Source: Spirochaeta sp. UBA2779 (lineage in GTDB: Bacteria; Spirochaetota; Spirochaetia; DSM-2461). From it: 17,919 nt of DNA. A program made the translations under genes and the position numbers. The stretch is from positions 1,152-19,070 of the forward strand of contig DEIH01000053.1 of NCBI GenBank assembly GCA_002352375.1. The letters are read 5' to 3'. This document shows, in pieces, positions 1-6,961 of the stretch. The number at the start of each line of letters is the position of its first letter. Position 1 is the first letter of the stretch. The notes under the pieces are model-generated. The model saw only the letters and a list, made by a program, of their open reading frames with translations, ran no database searches and was not told where the DNA came from.

Positions 1-1
1 G

Positions 2-457
2 AGAATGGGGAAATATGCCGCCTCCCGAAACATGAGGCTGGTATTTGAAGCCACCAATCACCTGGAGATGGGTAAGTTCGTCAACACCGCCTCCAACCAT
101 AAAAGACTTATCGAAATGACAGGATGTGATAACATCGGAATACAACTGGACTGGTTCCATGTAAACCTGGAAGAACTCAGTCCCATCGAGGCCCTGATGG
201 ATGCTCAGCCCTACCTCTGGCACCTTCATTTCAGGGATTCCAACTCACTTACCCCGGGATACGGCAAGAACGACTGGCCGTCCATTATGCGGGGACTCAA
301 ACGGACAGGCTATGAAGGATATTGTACCATCGAGTGTGCCCCCATGGTTCCCGATCCGGATACGGCTGCCCGAGACGGCATCGAATACTTAAAACTCATT
401 GAACGATTTGCAGAATATCAGCTGCAGCCGGACTTCCCCAACGGATACACCATTTGA
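2..457 (+). CDS. Sugar phosphate isomerase/epimerase, C-terminal part (xylose-isomerase-like TIM barrel), 5' truncated
   Basis: This is the C-terminal half of a metal-dependent sugar isomerase/epimerase of the AP-endonuclease-2 / xylose-isomerase-like TIM-barrel family. The frame is open to the left edge, and family members are usually 260-300 residues, so the ATG at 5 is probably internal and the true start lies outside the window. Counting from that ATG, the four expected metal ligands sit at strand ends: E15 (FEATNH), D49 (QLDWFHVN), H75 (WHLHFRDSN) and E110 (CTIECAP). The family interconverts ketoses or epimerises at C3, but the substrate cannot be read from sequence. Its stop overlaps the TTG start of the next gene (454-457), so the two are probably translationally coupled. 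The operon promoter is outside the window. Family call is firm; substrate is unknown. Confidence 0.85.
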   Translation, partial: RMGKYAASRNMRLVFEATNHLEMGKFVNTASNHKRLIEMTGCDNIGIQLDWFHVNLEELSPIEALMDAQPYLWHLHFRDSNSLTPGYGKNDWPSIMRGLKRTGYEGYCTIECAPMVPDPDTAARDGIEYLKLIERFAEYQLQPDFPNGYTI

Positions 458-1578
458 AACGAGCCATAAAAACCTACGGACCTCGTACAGCCGAGGTTCC
501 CACCTTCAAGGAGGCAGGAGTAAGTGCCCGGCTAATCCATGTTCCCGGCGATCCGGATAGTGTTTATCGCCTTTACATTAAGCGGGAAGGTTGTTCTATC
601 GAACTTTGTCCTTCAAAAGGGCTTTCAGTACGGGATACCACCCTATCAGAACAGCAGATATTCTGGGATGCCCCTCTCCCAAACCTTCCGAATCCTGAAG
701 AAATCAATCTTACCGGAGAGATGGTAGTCGGAGGCAATTCTTTGCCTGGCAGCACCTGGGTAGCATACTTTGCAGCTCATGTGGAAATGCTGGGGCTTAA
801 GAACTGGGGTATGGCTGTGAATAATCCGGAAAAGGAACTTCACTGCCTTCATGGAAATGCTTCGATGATTCCCATCACTGAGATAAGTGTTGATATCTCT
901 GGGGGTGGAGCCATCGTAGAAGGAAGTTTTCTAATTCATGATGCCAACGGTTGTTGGCCGCCATCAGAGTTACCACCATTATTTAAAGTAACCAAGCGGA
1001 TTGAACTCCCCCCCGATCGTGACACCCTTCTTCTCACAGATACCATTAAAAATGTCTCTGATAATACACTGTTCCCTGACTGGGGATATCATGTACAGCT
1101 TCGTCCCGAACCCGGATGCCGATTCACTATCCCATCAAAATCCGCCCTGCCCAGAGGCGGAAATACATTACCCGATGATTACCAGATCTGGCATGAAGCA
1201 CCAAATCCGCCGAAGCGGGAAGAAAGAGGATTCATTCACAAAGGTAACAGATACGATGTCCAATTCCCCGATGGTTCCCCCGGATGTGAAACCCGGCTTA
1301 CCTATCCCGATAGTTCGGGCATCCGCTGTCTGCTCCCGCCCTCTCCTTATGTGATGAGCTGGTTCTCCTGCGGAGGGGCTGATGACGATGAGTTTCTCTG
1401 GCCAGATGCTTCGAAGTGGCTGCACCGGAACTGGGACGGAGTCGGACCGGAATTCGGAGCCAGTTCACTGGACCATGATGGTGATACCGATCCGGGGGTA
1501 ATAGTAAAAGATCTGAAACCGGGAGAATCGACAGTACTGAAGATTCTCATCGAACCTTTTTCAAGAAAAAATAAATAG
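454..1578 (+). CDS. DUF4432 family protein (aldose 1-epimerase / galactose mutarotase-like fold)
   Basis: This 374-residue protein matches the DUF4432 family, which shares the beta-sandwich fold of aldose 1-epimerases (mutarotases). These proteins usually sit in sugar-catabolic operons and probably interconvert anomers of, or bind, an uncommon sugar. Visible hallmarks are a P-x-K-G-L-x-V-R-D segment at about 53-61, the H-G-N-A-S motif at 133-137 and the G-Y-H-V-Q segment at 211-215. H133 and H213 are in the positions where mutarotases place substrate-binding or catalytic histidines. No signal peptide or membrane segment is seen, so it should be cytoplasmic. The start is TTG at 454, overlapping the previous stop (TGA 455-457). 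No strong ribosome binding site precedes it, which suggests coupling to upstream translation. The next gene follows after 15 bases. Family is fairly sure; the specific sugar is unknown. Confidence 0.8.
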   Translation: MKRAIKTYGPRTAEVPTFKEAGVSARLIHVPGDPDSVYRLYIKREGCSIELCPSKGLSVRDTTLSEQQIFWDAPLPNLPNPEEINLTGEMVVGGNSLPGSTWVAYFAAHVEMLGLKNWGMAVNNPEKELHCLHGNASMIPITEISVDISGGGAIVEGSFLIHDANGCWPPSELPPLFKVTKRIELPPDRDTLLLTDTIKNVSDNTLFPDWGYHVQLRPEPGCRFTIPSKSALPRGGNTLPDDYQIWHEAPNPPKREERGFIHKGNRYDVQFPDGSPGCETRLTYPDSSGIRCLLPPSPYVMSWFSCGGADDDEFLWPDASKWLHRNWDGVGPEFGASSLDHDGDTDPGVIVKDLKPGESTVLKILIEPFSRKNK

Positions 1579-1580
1579 TC

Positions 1581-1586
1581 AAGGAG
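1581..1586 (+). promoter_or_regulatory. Ribosome binding site fixing a TTG start
   Basis: AAGGAG lies 7 bases upstream of TTG at 1594-1596. That is ideal spacing and decides the TTG start for the following isomerase gene. The ATG at 1590 is in another frame and closes quickly. Confidence 0.75.
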
Positions 1587-1593
1587 CAAATGT

Positions 1594-2568
1594 TTGAAGA
1601 GGAAATACTCAGTTTTTCACATGAATGTTGGATCGTGTTCCGATCGGTATTGCGGATCCTATGGGCCCGCATACTCCCTGAGCCAGCTGTTTGATCGTAT
1701 CCAGTCAATTGAATTGATTAACGGTGTCGATCTCGTAGCCACCCCTGATTTAATGAAACAATCAGGAATCCTTGGACGAGAAATCTCTTCCCGAAATCTT
1801 CAGGTTGTGTCCATTGCTGCTGATATTTTTTCTCAGGAAAAATGGAAGAAAGGCTCCTTCTCATCTCCGGATTCAAAAGTGCGGAAAGAAGCTGTAAAAC
1901 ATGCCAAGGAAGTTATGGACCTTACCGAATCTCTTGGCGGGACATTGCTTACAATCTGGCCGGGGCAGGACGGATATGATTATCTGTTTCAGACAGACTA
2001 CATACGGGCCAGAGAATGGTTCAGTGAAGGTATGGCTGAGCTTTGTGATTATAAACCCGGTATGGAAGTTGGTTTGGAGTATAAACAGAAAGAACCGCGG
2101 ACACATTCCTTTGTAAATACAGTCGGGACAACACTCCTGATGGCTCAGGCTTCTGGAAAAGAAAACTGCAAAGTTATACTGGATTTCGGTCATGCTTTAC
2201 TTGGATATGAAAATCCGGCCGAATCTCTGGCGATTCTCAACCAGTACGGCAACAGACTCGCTCATATCCACATAAACGATAACTATCGATTATGGGACGA
2301 CGATATGATCGTTGGAACTGTAAGAGTTCATGAATTCCTTGAATTTTTTTATTGGCTGAGGAAAACAGGGTATGATGGATGGATTACTATCGATCAGTTC
2401 CCCTACAGGGAAGATGGTAAAGCTGCTGTCGAAGAAAGCGCCAAGTGGCTGGATTACATCGAAAATCTCCTGGATTCTGCAAATATGTATGAAATAGAGA
2501 GCGTAATCCGTGAAAACGACGGTGTGGCATCCTCAAGATTAATGAGAAAGCTTCTTCAAGGAAGTTAA
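1594..2568 (+). CDS. Sugar isomerase/epimerase, xylose-isomerase-like TIM barrel (second copy type)
   Basis: This 324-residue cytoplasmic protein belongs to the xylose-isomerase-like TIM-barrel superfamily. The metal ligand pattern is E162 (VGLEYK), D197 (ILDFGH), H226 (HIHINDN) and D267 (ITIDQFP). An aspartate as fourth ligand and the C-terminal extension after the barrel (about 290-324, SRLMRKLL end) recall the L-rhamnose-isomerase-like branch more than D-tagatose 3-epimerase, but I cannot assign the sugar. It diverges clearly from the TIM-barrel gene at the left edge, so the pair are not a recent duplication and probably do successive steps. The start is TTG with AAGGAG 7 bases upstream. 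It is the last gene of the plus-strand operon, and a hairpin follows at 2577-2607. It converges on the minus-strand kinase/dehydrogenase operon. Family is firm; substrate is unknown. Confidence 0.83.
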   Translation: MKRKYSVFHMNVGSCSDRYCGSYGPAYSLSQLFDRIQSIELINGVDLVATPDLMKQSGILGREISSRNLQVVSIAADIFSQEKWKKGSFSSPDSKVRKEAVKHAKEVMDLTESLGGTLLTIWPGQDGYDYLFQTDYIRAREWFSEGMAELCDYKPGMEVGLEYKQKEPRTHSFVNTVGTTLLMAQASGKENCKVILDFGHALLGYENPAESLAILNQYGNRLAHIHINDNYRLWDDDMIVGTVRVHEFLEFFYWLRKTGYDGWITIDQFPYREDGKAAVEESAKWLDYIENLLDSANMYEIESVIRENDGVASSRLMRKLLQGS

Positions 2569-2576
2569 AAGATAAA

Positions 2577-2607
2577 GAAGCAGTGAGTTCATAATTCCCG
2601 CTGCTTC
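2577..2607. terminator. Candidate bidirectional terminator between convergent sugar operons
   Basis: GAAGCAG (2577-2583) pairs with CTGCTTC (2601-2607), extended inward by a G-U and a G-C pair. The hairpin sits midway between two convergent operons. On the minus strand the stem is followed by a T-rich run (TTTATCTTTT). On the plus strand the tail is CTTCTTCATAATT, which is weaker. The 17-base loop and imperfect U tract make it a moderate candidate only. The remaining bases of 2569-2669 show no gene. Confidence 0.5.
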
Positions 2608-2669
2608 CTTCTTCATAATTAAGATAATCGCAGAACGGACCAAATTGAGCCATTTTGCAATACTTCAAT

Positions 2670-4082
2670 TTAATCCTTGTGCTGGTAAACTTCCCAGCCC
2701 ATGTATTTCCCTAAGGCTTCTTTTACCGCATCCGCACTAAGACTGCGGTTCATGGCTACATGATGTTCAAATCCGTTTTCACACATATAGCTAAGTAAAC
2801 CCTGAAGGTTGTTGACATGACAGAGGGCCACACCACCTGCAGTATCAATAGGATCGTCCCGGAAGTCACCTTCTCCCACATAAGCCTTGATGGTTCCCTT
2901 CACATCATCAGTGGAGATTCTCAGGAAAGTCATAGGACCTGATTTAATCTGCGCCTTTAAGGCACCGAAACATTTTTCTGCTCCCAGGCTGGCGCCGAGT
3001 ATGTCCAGATTTCCAATTTCAAAATCCCCTCCGATAAAACTCTTGGGATAGTTTGAACAGTGGATGTTAACGCAGGAATCCCGATCATCATCGTAATTAT
3101 TATTCCAATCCAGAAATCCTGAAGGCTCACCTGAAGCCAGCTGCAGAGCCAGCATGGAAAGGGCGCCCATTACATCAGTTTCGCAGGCTGAAGGCTTACC
3201 GGCCTCACCCATCATACTCATGGACAAGCAGGTTGCACAGCCATAATTTTTCTCTATAGAATCCCAGCACTGAATGGCACTGGCATCGATTTCCATTTCA
3301 TCAACCCATTTTTCAACGGCTAATGAAAGATTCGCCGTTCGTGTTACATGTTCAGACGGTGTCCCTTCAACAATAGGTCCGTAGTTTTCGATTTCTTTCA
3401 GCTTGCCTTTTTGTGATATATCATCATCCCAATTCTGAGCTGTAGAGATTATCTCGGATAAATCCACTGTTGCGACGGTAATCCCTGAGTCCTGAAGAAG
3501 CTTCTCAGAATACCTGACCGTATTAAAAGCATTCGGACGCTGTCCGATAGCCCCGAGTCGAGCTCCTCGAAGGCCGGATACAACACGGCAGATCTGATTG
3601 AAACGGATTAGATCGTCTTCAAACTCTTTACTATCGATGGAACAGGTATGGAGGGTTGTATTGGTAAAAGGAATACTTCTCTGATAGAGATTGTTGCATA
3701 CCGAAAGCTTGCCGCAGAAGGCATCCCGCCGGTGAGCTATGTCCATCTGATTAGTTCTGTCGTCCCAGGCATGAACCAGTACTGGAACATTCAGTTTTGA
3801 ACGTTCCAGGGTTTCCACTATGCCGATCTCATCACCGAAATTCGGCAATGTAACAACGATACCCTGAATCTCTTCATCATGATCTTTGAAAAATCTGGCA
3901 TATAGCTTGGCATCTGCAAGAGATTCCACAGCACCGTAAGCTGTGGCATCTTCAGCAGGAATCAAAACATTAAATCCGCTGCTCTCCAGCTTTGTAACGA
4001 TATCTTTCCGTCCTGATTCGGCAAGACTTGCGGGAAAGAACCCTCTGGTTCCAACAATTAATCCAATGGTAGTTTTTTCCAT
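2670..4082 (-). CDS. L-fucose/L-arabinose isomerase family protein (FucI-like)
   Basis: This 470-residue protein resembles the L-fucose/L-arabinose isomerase superfamily (COG2407 type), which uses Mn2+ to interconvert aldoses and ketoses. The N-terminal alpha/beta domains run to about 170. A family-typical stretch R-G-A-R-L-G-A-I-G-Q-R-P at 172-183 starts the middle domain. The catalytic C-terminal region holds an acidic cluster W-D-S-I-E (273-277), C-E-T-D (300-303) and a late E-H-H (439-441), the likely metal ligands. Length is close to COG2407 proteins and shorter than true FucI (about 590). AGGAG at 4089-4093 stands 6 bases before the ATG, and the gene begins 1 base after the stop of the VOC gene. 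It is the last gene of the six-gene operon. Some members of this superfamily are not classical isomerases, so the reaction is inferred only from the family. Confidence 0.8.
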   Translation of the reverse strand: MEKTTIGLIVGTRGFFPASLAESGRKDIVTKLESSGFNVLIPAEDATAYGAVESLADAKLYARFFKDHDEEIQGIVVTLPNFGDEIGIVETLERSKLNVPVLVHAWDDRTNQMDIAHRRDAFCGKLSVCNNLYQRSIPFTNTTLHTCSIDSKEFEDDLIRFNQICRVVSGLRGARLGAIGQRPNAFNTVRYSEKLLQDSGITVATVDLSEIISTAQNWDDDISQKGKLKEIENYGPIVEGTPSEHVTRTANLSLAVEKWVDEMEIDASAIQCWDSIEKNYGCATCLSMSMMGEAGKPSACETDVMGALSMLALQLASGEPSGFLDWNNNYDDDRDSCVNIHCSNYPKSFIGGDFEIGNLDILGASLGAEKCFGALKAQIKSGPMTFLRISTDDVKGTIKAYVGEGDFRDDPIDTAGGVALCHVNNLQGLLSYMCENGFEHHVAMNRSLSADAVKEALGKYMGWEVYQHKD

Positions 4083-4083
4083 A

Positions 4084-4614
4084 TTATTCTCCTTCCGGAT
4101 AAACTTTTTCCGGCTGCTTACGCCCTTTAGGACGCTGTATCAGTTCTATTGTTGTTCCGATGTATTTTTCAGTGTCAAGGTATGCATAATGGCCATCATC
4201 ATCAGGGCCGAATCCGGCGCCATCCATTTCCATCGGTATTCCCGCTTCTTCGGACTGCCTGATTGCAATGCTCATATCCTCTACAAGAACTCCCAGATGC
4301 TGAATTCCGAATCCGTGATCCCGAATAAAATCGCTGTAAACAGTATCCCCTTTAATCTGTTCAATCAGCTCAATCCGCATGGTGCCGAAATAGGATAATG
4401 CGACTCTCATGGCATAATCCGCCGGCTTTCCTTTACGGGTCATTCTGGGAACAAAAGGTTTCTGATAGGTGTAGAAATGCCAGGGGCCGATACCGAAGAT
4501 TCTGTGATAGTTCACAACCGCCTTATCCAGATCTTCTACAACAAAGGCTATCTGGGCTATGCCATTATTTAGAAACGGCAATTTCTCCATCAATTCTTCA
4601 GGAAAATCCATCAT
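4084..4614 (-). CDS. VOC superfamily protein (glyoxalase / methylmalonyl-CoA epimerase-like)
   Basis: This 176-residue protein has two beta-alpha-beta-beta-beta modules of the vicinal oxygen chelate fold, most like methylmalonyl-CoA epimerase and Glyoxalase_4 proteins. Likely metal ligands are Q21 (IAQIAFVV), E82 (MRIELIE), H106 (IQHLGVLV) and E157 (TTIELIQ). A glutamine or histidine at the first position is usual in this family. VOC enzymes epimerise, isomerise or cleave substrates through a metal-stabilised enolate. In a sugar operon the natural guess is epimerisation or enolisation of a keto-sugar or keto-acid intermediate, which is inference. The start overlaps the stop of the dehydrogenase gene as ATGA (4611-4614), indicating translational coupling. 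The N-terminal extension of about 18 residues before the first strand is slightly long for the family. Confidence 0.82.
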   Translation of the reverse strand: MMDFPEELMEKLPFLNNGIAQIAFVVEDLDKAVVNYHRIFGIGPWHFYTYQKPFVPRMTRKGKPADYAMRVALSYFGTMRIELIEQIKGDTVYSDFIRDHGFGIQHLGVLVEDMSIAIRQSEEAGIPMEMDGAGFGPDDDGHYAYLDTEKYIGTTIELIQRPKGRKQPEKVYPEGE

Positions 4615-5663
4615 GGCAGAAACACCCCCTTGAGTACCCTTCCATCCAGAGCCAGTTTTGCACCCTCTACAAAATTCTCCAGGGGAAAGGTATGGGTTAT
4701 GAGTTTATCACCTGGAATTGTTCCCTGCATTAAAAGCTCCAGAGCTACCCGGTTATGACGTGGTGCGAAGGTTGAGGTTCCGATGATATGAAGGCTGTTG
4801 TAGTGTACCAGATTCATATCCACACCGGGTTTGCTGATGTCTTTGGGCATCCCACCGAATTGCACAACCCTACCGCCTTTTCGAGCCATTTCCACCGCCT
4901 GAACAGCTGCCTGGGGAGCAGGTGCCGCCGTGATTACCACATGGGCTCCCCTGCCTCCGGTGAGTTTGAGAACTTCCTGAACCGCATCCGTTTCAGCACC
5001 GTTAATTATCGCATCAGGCTCAAAAACTTCAGCCATTTTAAGCCGGTCGGGAGAGAGGTCAATTATAAAAATCCTGCTCGCTCCCCGGGCTCTGGCCAGG
5101 CTGATGTGAATACAACCGATAGGGCCGGCTCCGATAATCACAACCGTTTCACCCAATTTGATATTCGCCTTTTCCTGGGCATTTACACAGGAAGATACTG
5201 GTTCAGCCACAGCTGCCAGCTTGAAATTCGCACCCTCAGGAATCTTTTGAATATTTCCCAACTTTATGGTTTCAGCAGGAAGGGCCATGTACTGGGCAAA
5301 ACCACCTGCCCATGTCTGACCGATTTCCTTCTGGTTCTCACAGAGCTCATATTCACCATCCTGACAGAATTCACAGGTTCCACAATAGGCCAGGGGGCCA
5401 ACCGCCAGGGTATCCCCGACTTTCCACTCACCTGTATAACCCTCTCCAAGCTTCTCCACTTCGCCTGAGATTTCATGCCCGATGGTCCAGGGGAAAGTTA
5501 CCTTTCGATGCCCCATCCTCAGAGTTCGAAGATCCGATCCGCAAAGCCCGCAGGCCAGGATTTTCAACAGCAGGCCGCCTTCAGGGATTTCCGGAACAGG
5601 AACATCCTCTACTGCAAACTCCATTGGAGCCCGGACAACTACCGCCCGCATTGTGTCAGCCAT
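4611..5663 (-). CDS. Zinc-dependent medium-chain dehydrogenase/reductase (sorbitol/threonine dehydrogenase-like)
   Basis: This 350-residue NAD(P)-dependent polyol or secondary-alcohol dehydrogenase has a complete zinc MDR pattern. Catalytic zinc ligands are C41 (GLCGSD), H63-E64 (GHE) and E154 (AEPVS). The structural zinc site is C94, C97, C100 and C108. The Rossmann motif is G-A-G-P-I-G (178-183), and an aspartate at the end of beta-2 (D202, IIDLS) suggests NAD rather than NADP. It probably oxidises a hydroxyl of the sugar or polyol handled by this operon to a ketone. GGAGGA (5671-5676) lies 7 bases before the ATG. The gene overlaps the preceding gene by 8 bases and the following gene by 4 bases. 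Family and cofactor class are confident; the substrate is unknown. Confidence 0.92.
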   Translation of the reverse strand: MADTMRAVVVRAPMEFAVEDVPVPEIPEGGLLLKILACGLCGSDLRTLRMGHRKVTFPWTIGHEISGEVEKLGEGYTGEWKVGDTLAVGPLAYCGTCEFCQDGEYELCENQKEIGQTWAGGFAQYMALPAETIKLGNIQKIPEGANFKLAAVAEPVSSCVNAQEKANIKLGETVVIIGAGPIGCIHISLARARGASRIFIIDLSPDRLKMAEVFEPDAIINGAETDAVQEVLKLTGGRGAHVVITAAPAPQAAVQAVEMARKGGRVVQFGGMPKDISKPGVDMNLVHYNSLHIIGTSTFAPRHNRVALELLMQGTIPGDKLITHTFPLENFVEGAKLALDGRVLKGVFLP

Positions 5664-6960
5664 TCAGGAGTCCTCCAGCCATCAGGGAATCCTGCATCTC
5701 CCGCATCTTGTACACAAATGAATCCTGATTCAGCACTACTTTATCCCGGGTAATCACTTCACCCTTTTTAATGGCCAGAGTAACCTTGGAACTCTGGCCA
5801 ATACCGATGGGAACAGCTCCGGCCGCACTTGATTCAGTGTAAGTCATGATATGACCATGCCAATCAGGGCCGCCGATACCGCCGAGGATTTCACCGGGTT
5901 TCAAATCCCGTTTCGCCCGGCAGACGACTTCAGAGTACATGGATTCTGCCGTAACGGTTACTTCATTAAGCAGAACCGCCTCGGCAACTGACTGGGGGGT
6001 TTCCATATCACAGAGGTGGTAGGGGCGGAAGTGAAGATAGTAGGGACCGTCAGCTTTTGTGATGAACTTCATATCTTTGCGGATTCGCTTATCCTCGGAG
6101 TAAACGATGGCAAAGACACCGGGAGCTACGGCGCCTGTGGAATAATCAACACATCCGTTTTTAGAGAATATACCTCCATCAGCTTGGGATATAAAAACAT
6201 CAGCCAGGGCATCCAGCTCCACTTTCGGTCCATGCATTCCCGGTGTATCCGGTAAAAGGCCAGTGGCATTCGACACTGCAGCCATTTCCACCATGGTTTT
6301 CGTACCATCCTGGAAAGAGGCGAGCATTTTAGGGTTCATATCCTTGGAAAGGGCCTCTTCCCGGCAGGATTCCGGAGTGGCACTGTGGTTCAGAGGATTG
6401 TTCTTTCCTTTGCCCAGGGTAACAACATCAAAACCCATCAGTCTGGCCTGTTCGTAGAGCATTTTACAAACTCCGGGTTCATCTCCTGAGGCTACAGTAT
6501 ACAAACTACCCATCTTCCGGGCCAGATTATTGAGATACACACCCACGGTAATATCAGTCTCCACATTGAGCATGATAATCGGCTTGTGGTTCATGATTGA
6601 TTGATAAGCAACATTGGCACCGATTTCAGGGACTCCTGTGGCTTCAACATTGGCTTCAAGATCGTTAATACGGGTCATCAGAAAAGCATCCGAAGTTACC
6701 AGAGGACGGTTGTTTTTCAAGGCTTCTTCAGCTTTAGGAAGTGAGTCGGTTACAATTATATCTTTCTTGGCATGCCCCATCTCCGAGAGTGTATTGATAC
6801 CTCTTTCCGGATCGATATCGGCGATGGCGGCAACCTGCATCCCTTTCACATTTCCGATTGTATGAGCCAGGCCGGAGCCCATCTGCCCGCATCCTACAAT
6901 ACCGACTTTTATAGGGTTGCCTGCGGCCACCCGTTCATCGAGTTTTTTCACTAATTCCAT
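5656..6960 (-). CDS. DRL family oxidoreductase (DXP reductoisomerase-like; homoserine-dehydrogenase-like N-terminus plus SAF domain)
   Basis: This 434-residue protein resembles the DRL family, typified by the Brucella abortus enzyme that replaces canonical Dxr and converts 1-deoxy-D-xylulose 5-phosphate to 2-C-methyl-D-erythritol 4-phosphate with NADPH. The N-terminal Rossmann region has V-G-C-G-Q-M-G at 22-28, then M-L-N-V-E-T-D (130-136), S-G-D-E-P-G (158-163) and G-K-G-K-N-N-P-L (183-190). A highly conserved-looking block runs at about 208-234 (MNPKM...SNATG). The C-terminal 90 residues resemble a SAF domain (AKRDLKPGEILGGIGG region), which is why such proteins are often mislabelled FlgA-like. 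The family also holds paralogues of unknown activity. Being embedded between a sugar kinase and a polyol dehydrogenase under a SorC regulator argues for a catabolic substrate here rather than isoprenoid synthesis. AGAGGT (6969-6974) precedes the ATG. Confidence 0.8.
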   Translation of the reverse strand: MELVKKLDERVAAGNPIKVGIVGCGQMGSGLAHTIGNVKGMQVAAIADIDPERGINTLSEMGHAKKDIIVTDSLPKAEEALKNNRPLVTSDAFLMTRINDLEANVEATGVPEIGANVAYQSIMNHKPIIMLNVETDITVGVYLNNLARKMGSLYTVASGDEPGVCKMLYEQARLMGFDVVTLGKGKNNPLNHSATPESCREEALSKDMNPKMLASFQDGTKTMVEMAAVSNATGLLPDTPGMHGPKVELDALADVFISQADGGIFSKNGCVDYSTGAVAPGVFAIVYSEDKRIRKDMKFITKADGPYYLHFRPYHLCDMETPQSVAEAVLLNEVTVTAESMYSEVVCRAKRDLKPGEILGGIGGPDWHGHIMTYTESSAAGAVPIGIGQSSKVTLAIKKGEVITRDKVVLNQDSFVYKMREMQDSLMAGGLLNG

Positions 6961-6961
6961 A

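Noticed and set aside
4788..5468. A 226-codon open frame on the plus strand.
   Set aside because: It is antisense to the zinc dehydrogenase gene, which has all its zinc and Rossmann motifs. The frame shows no family features.
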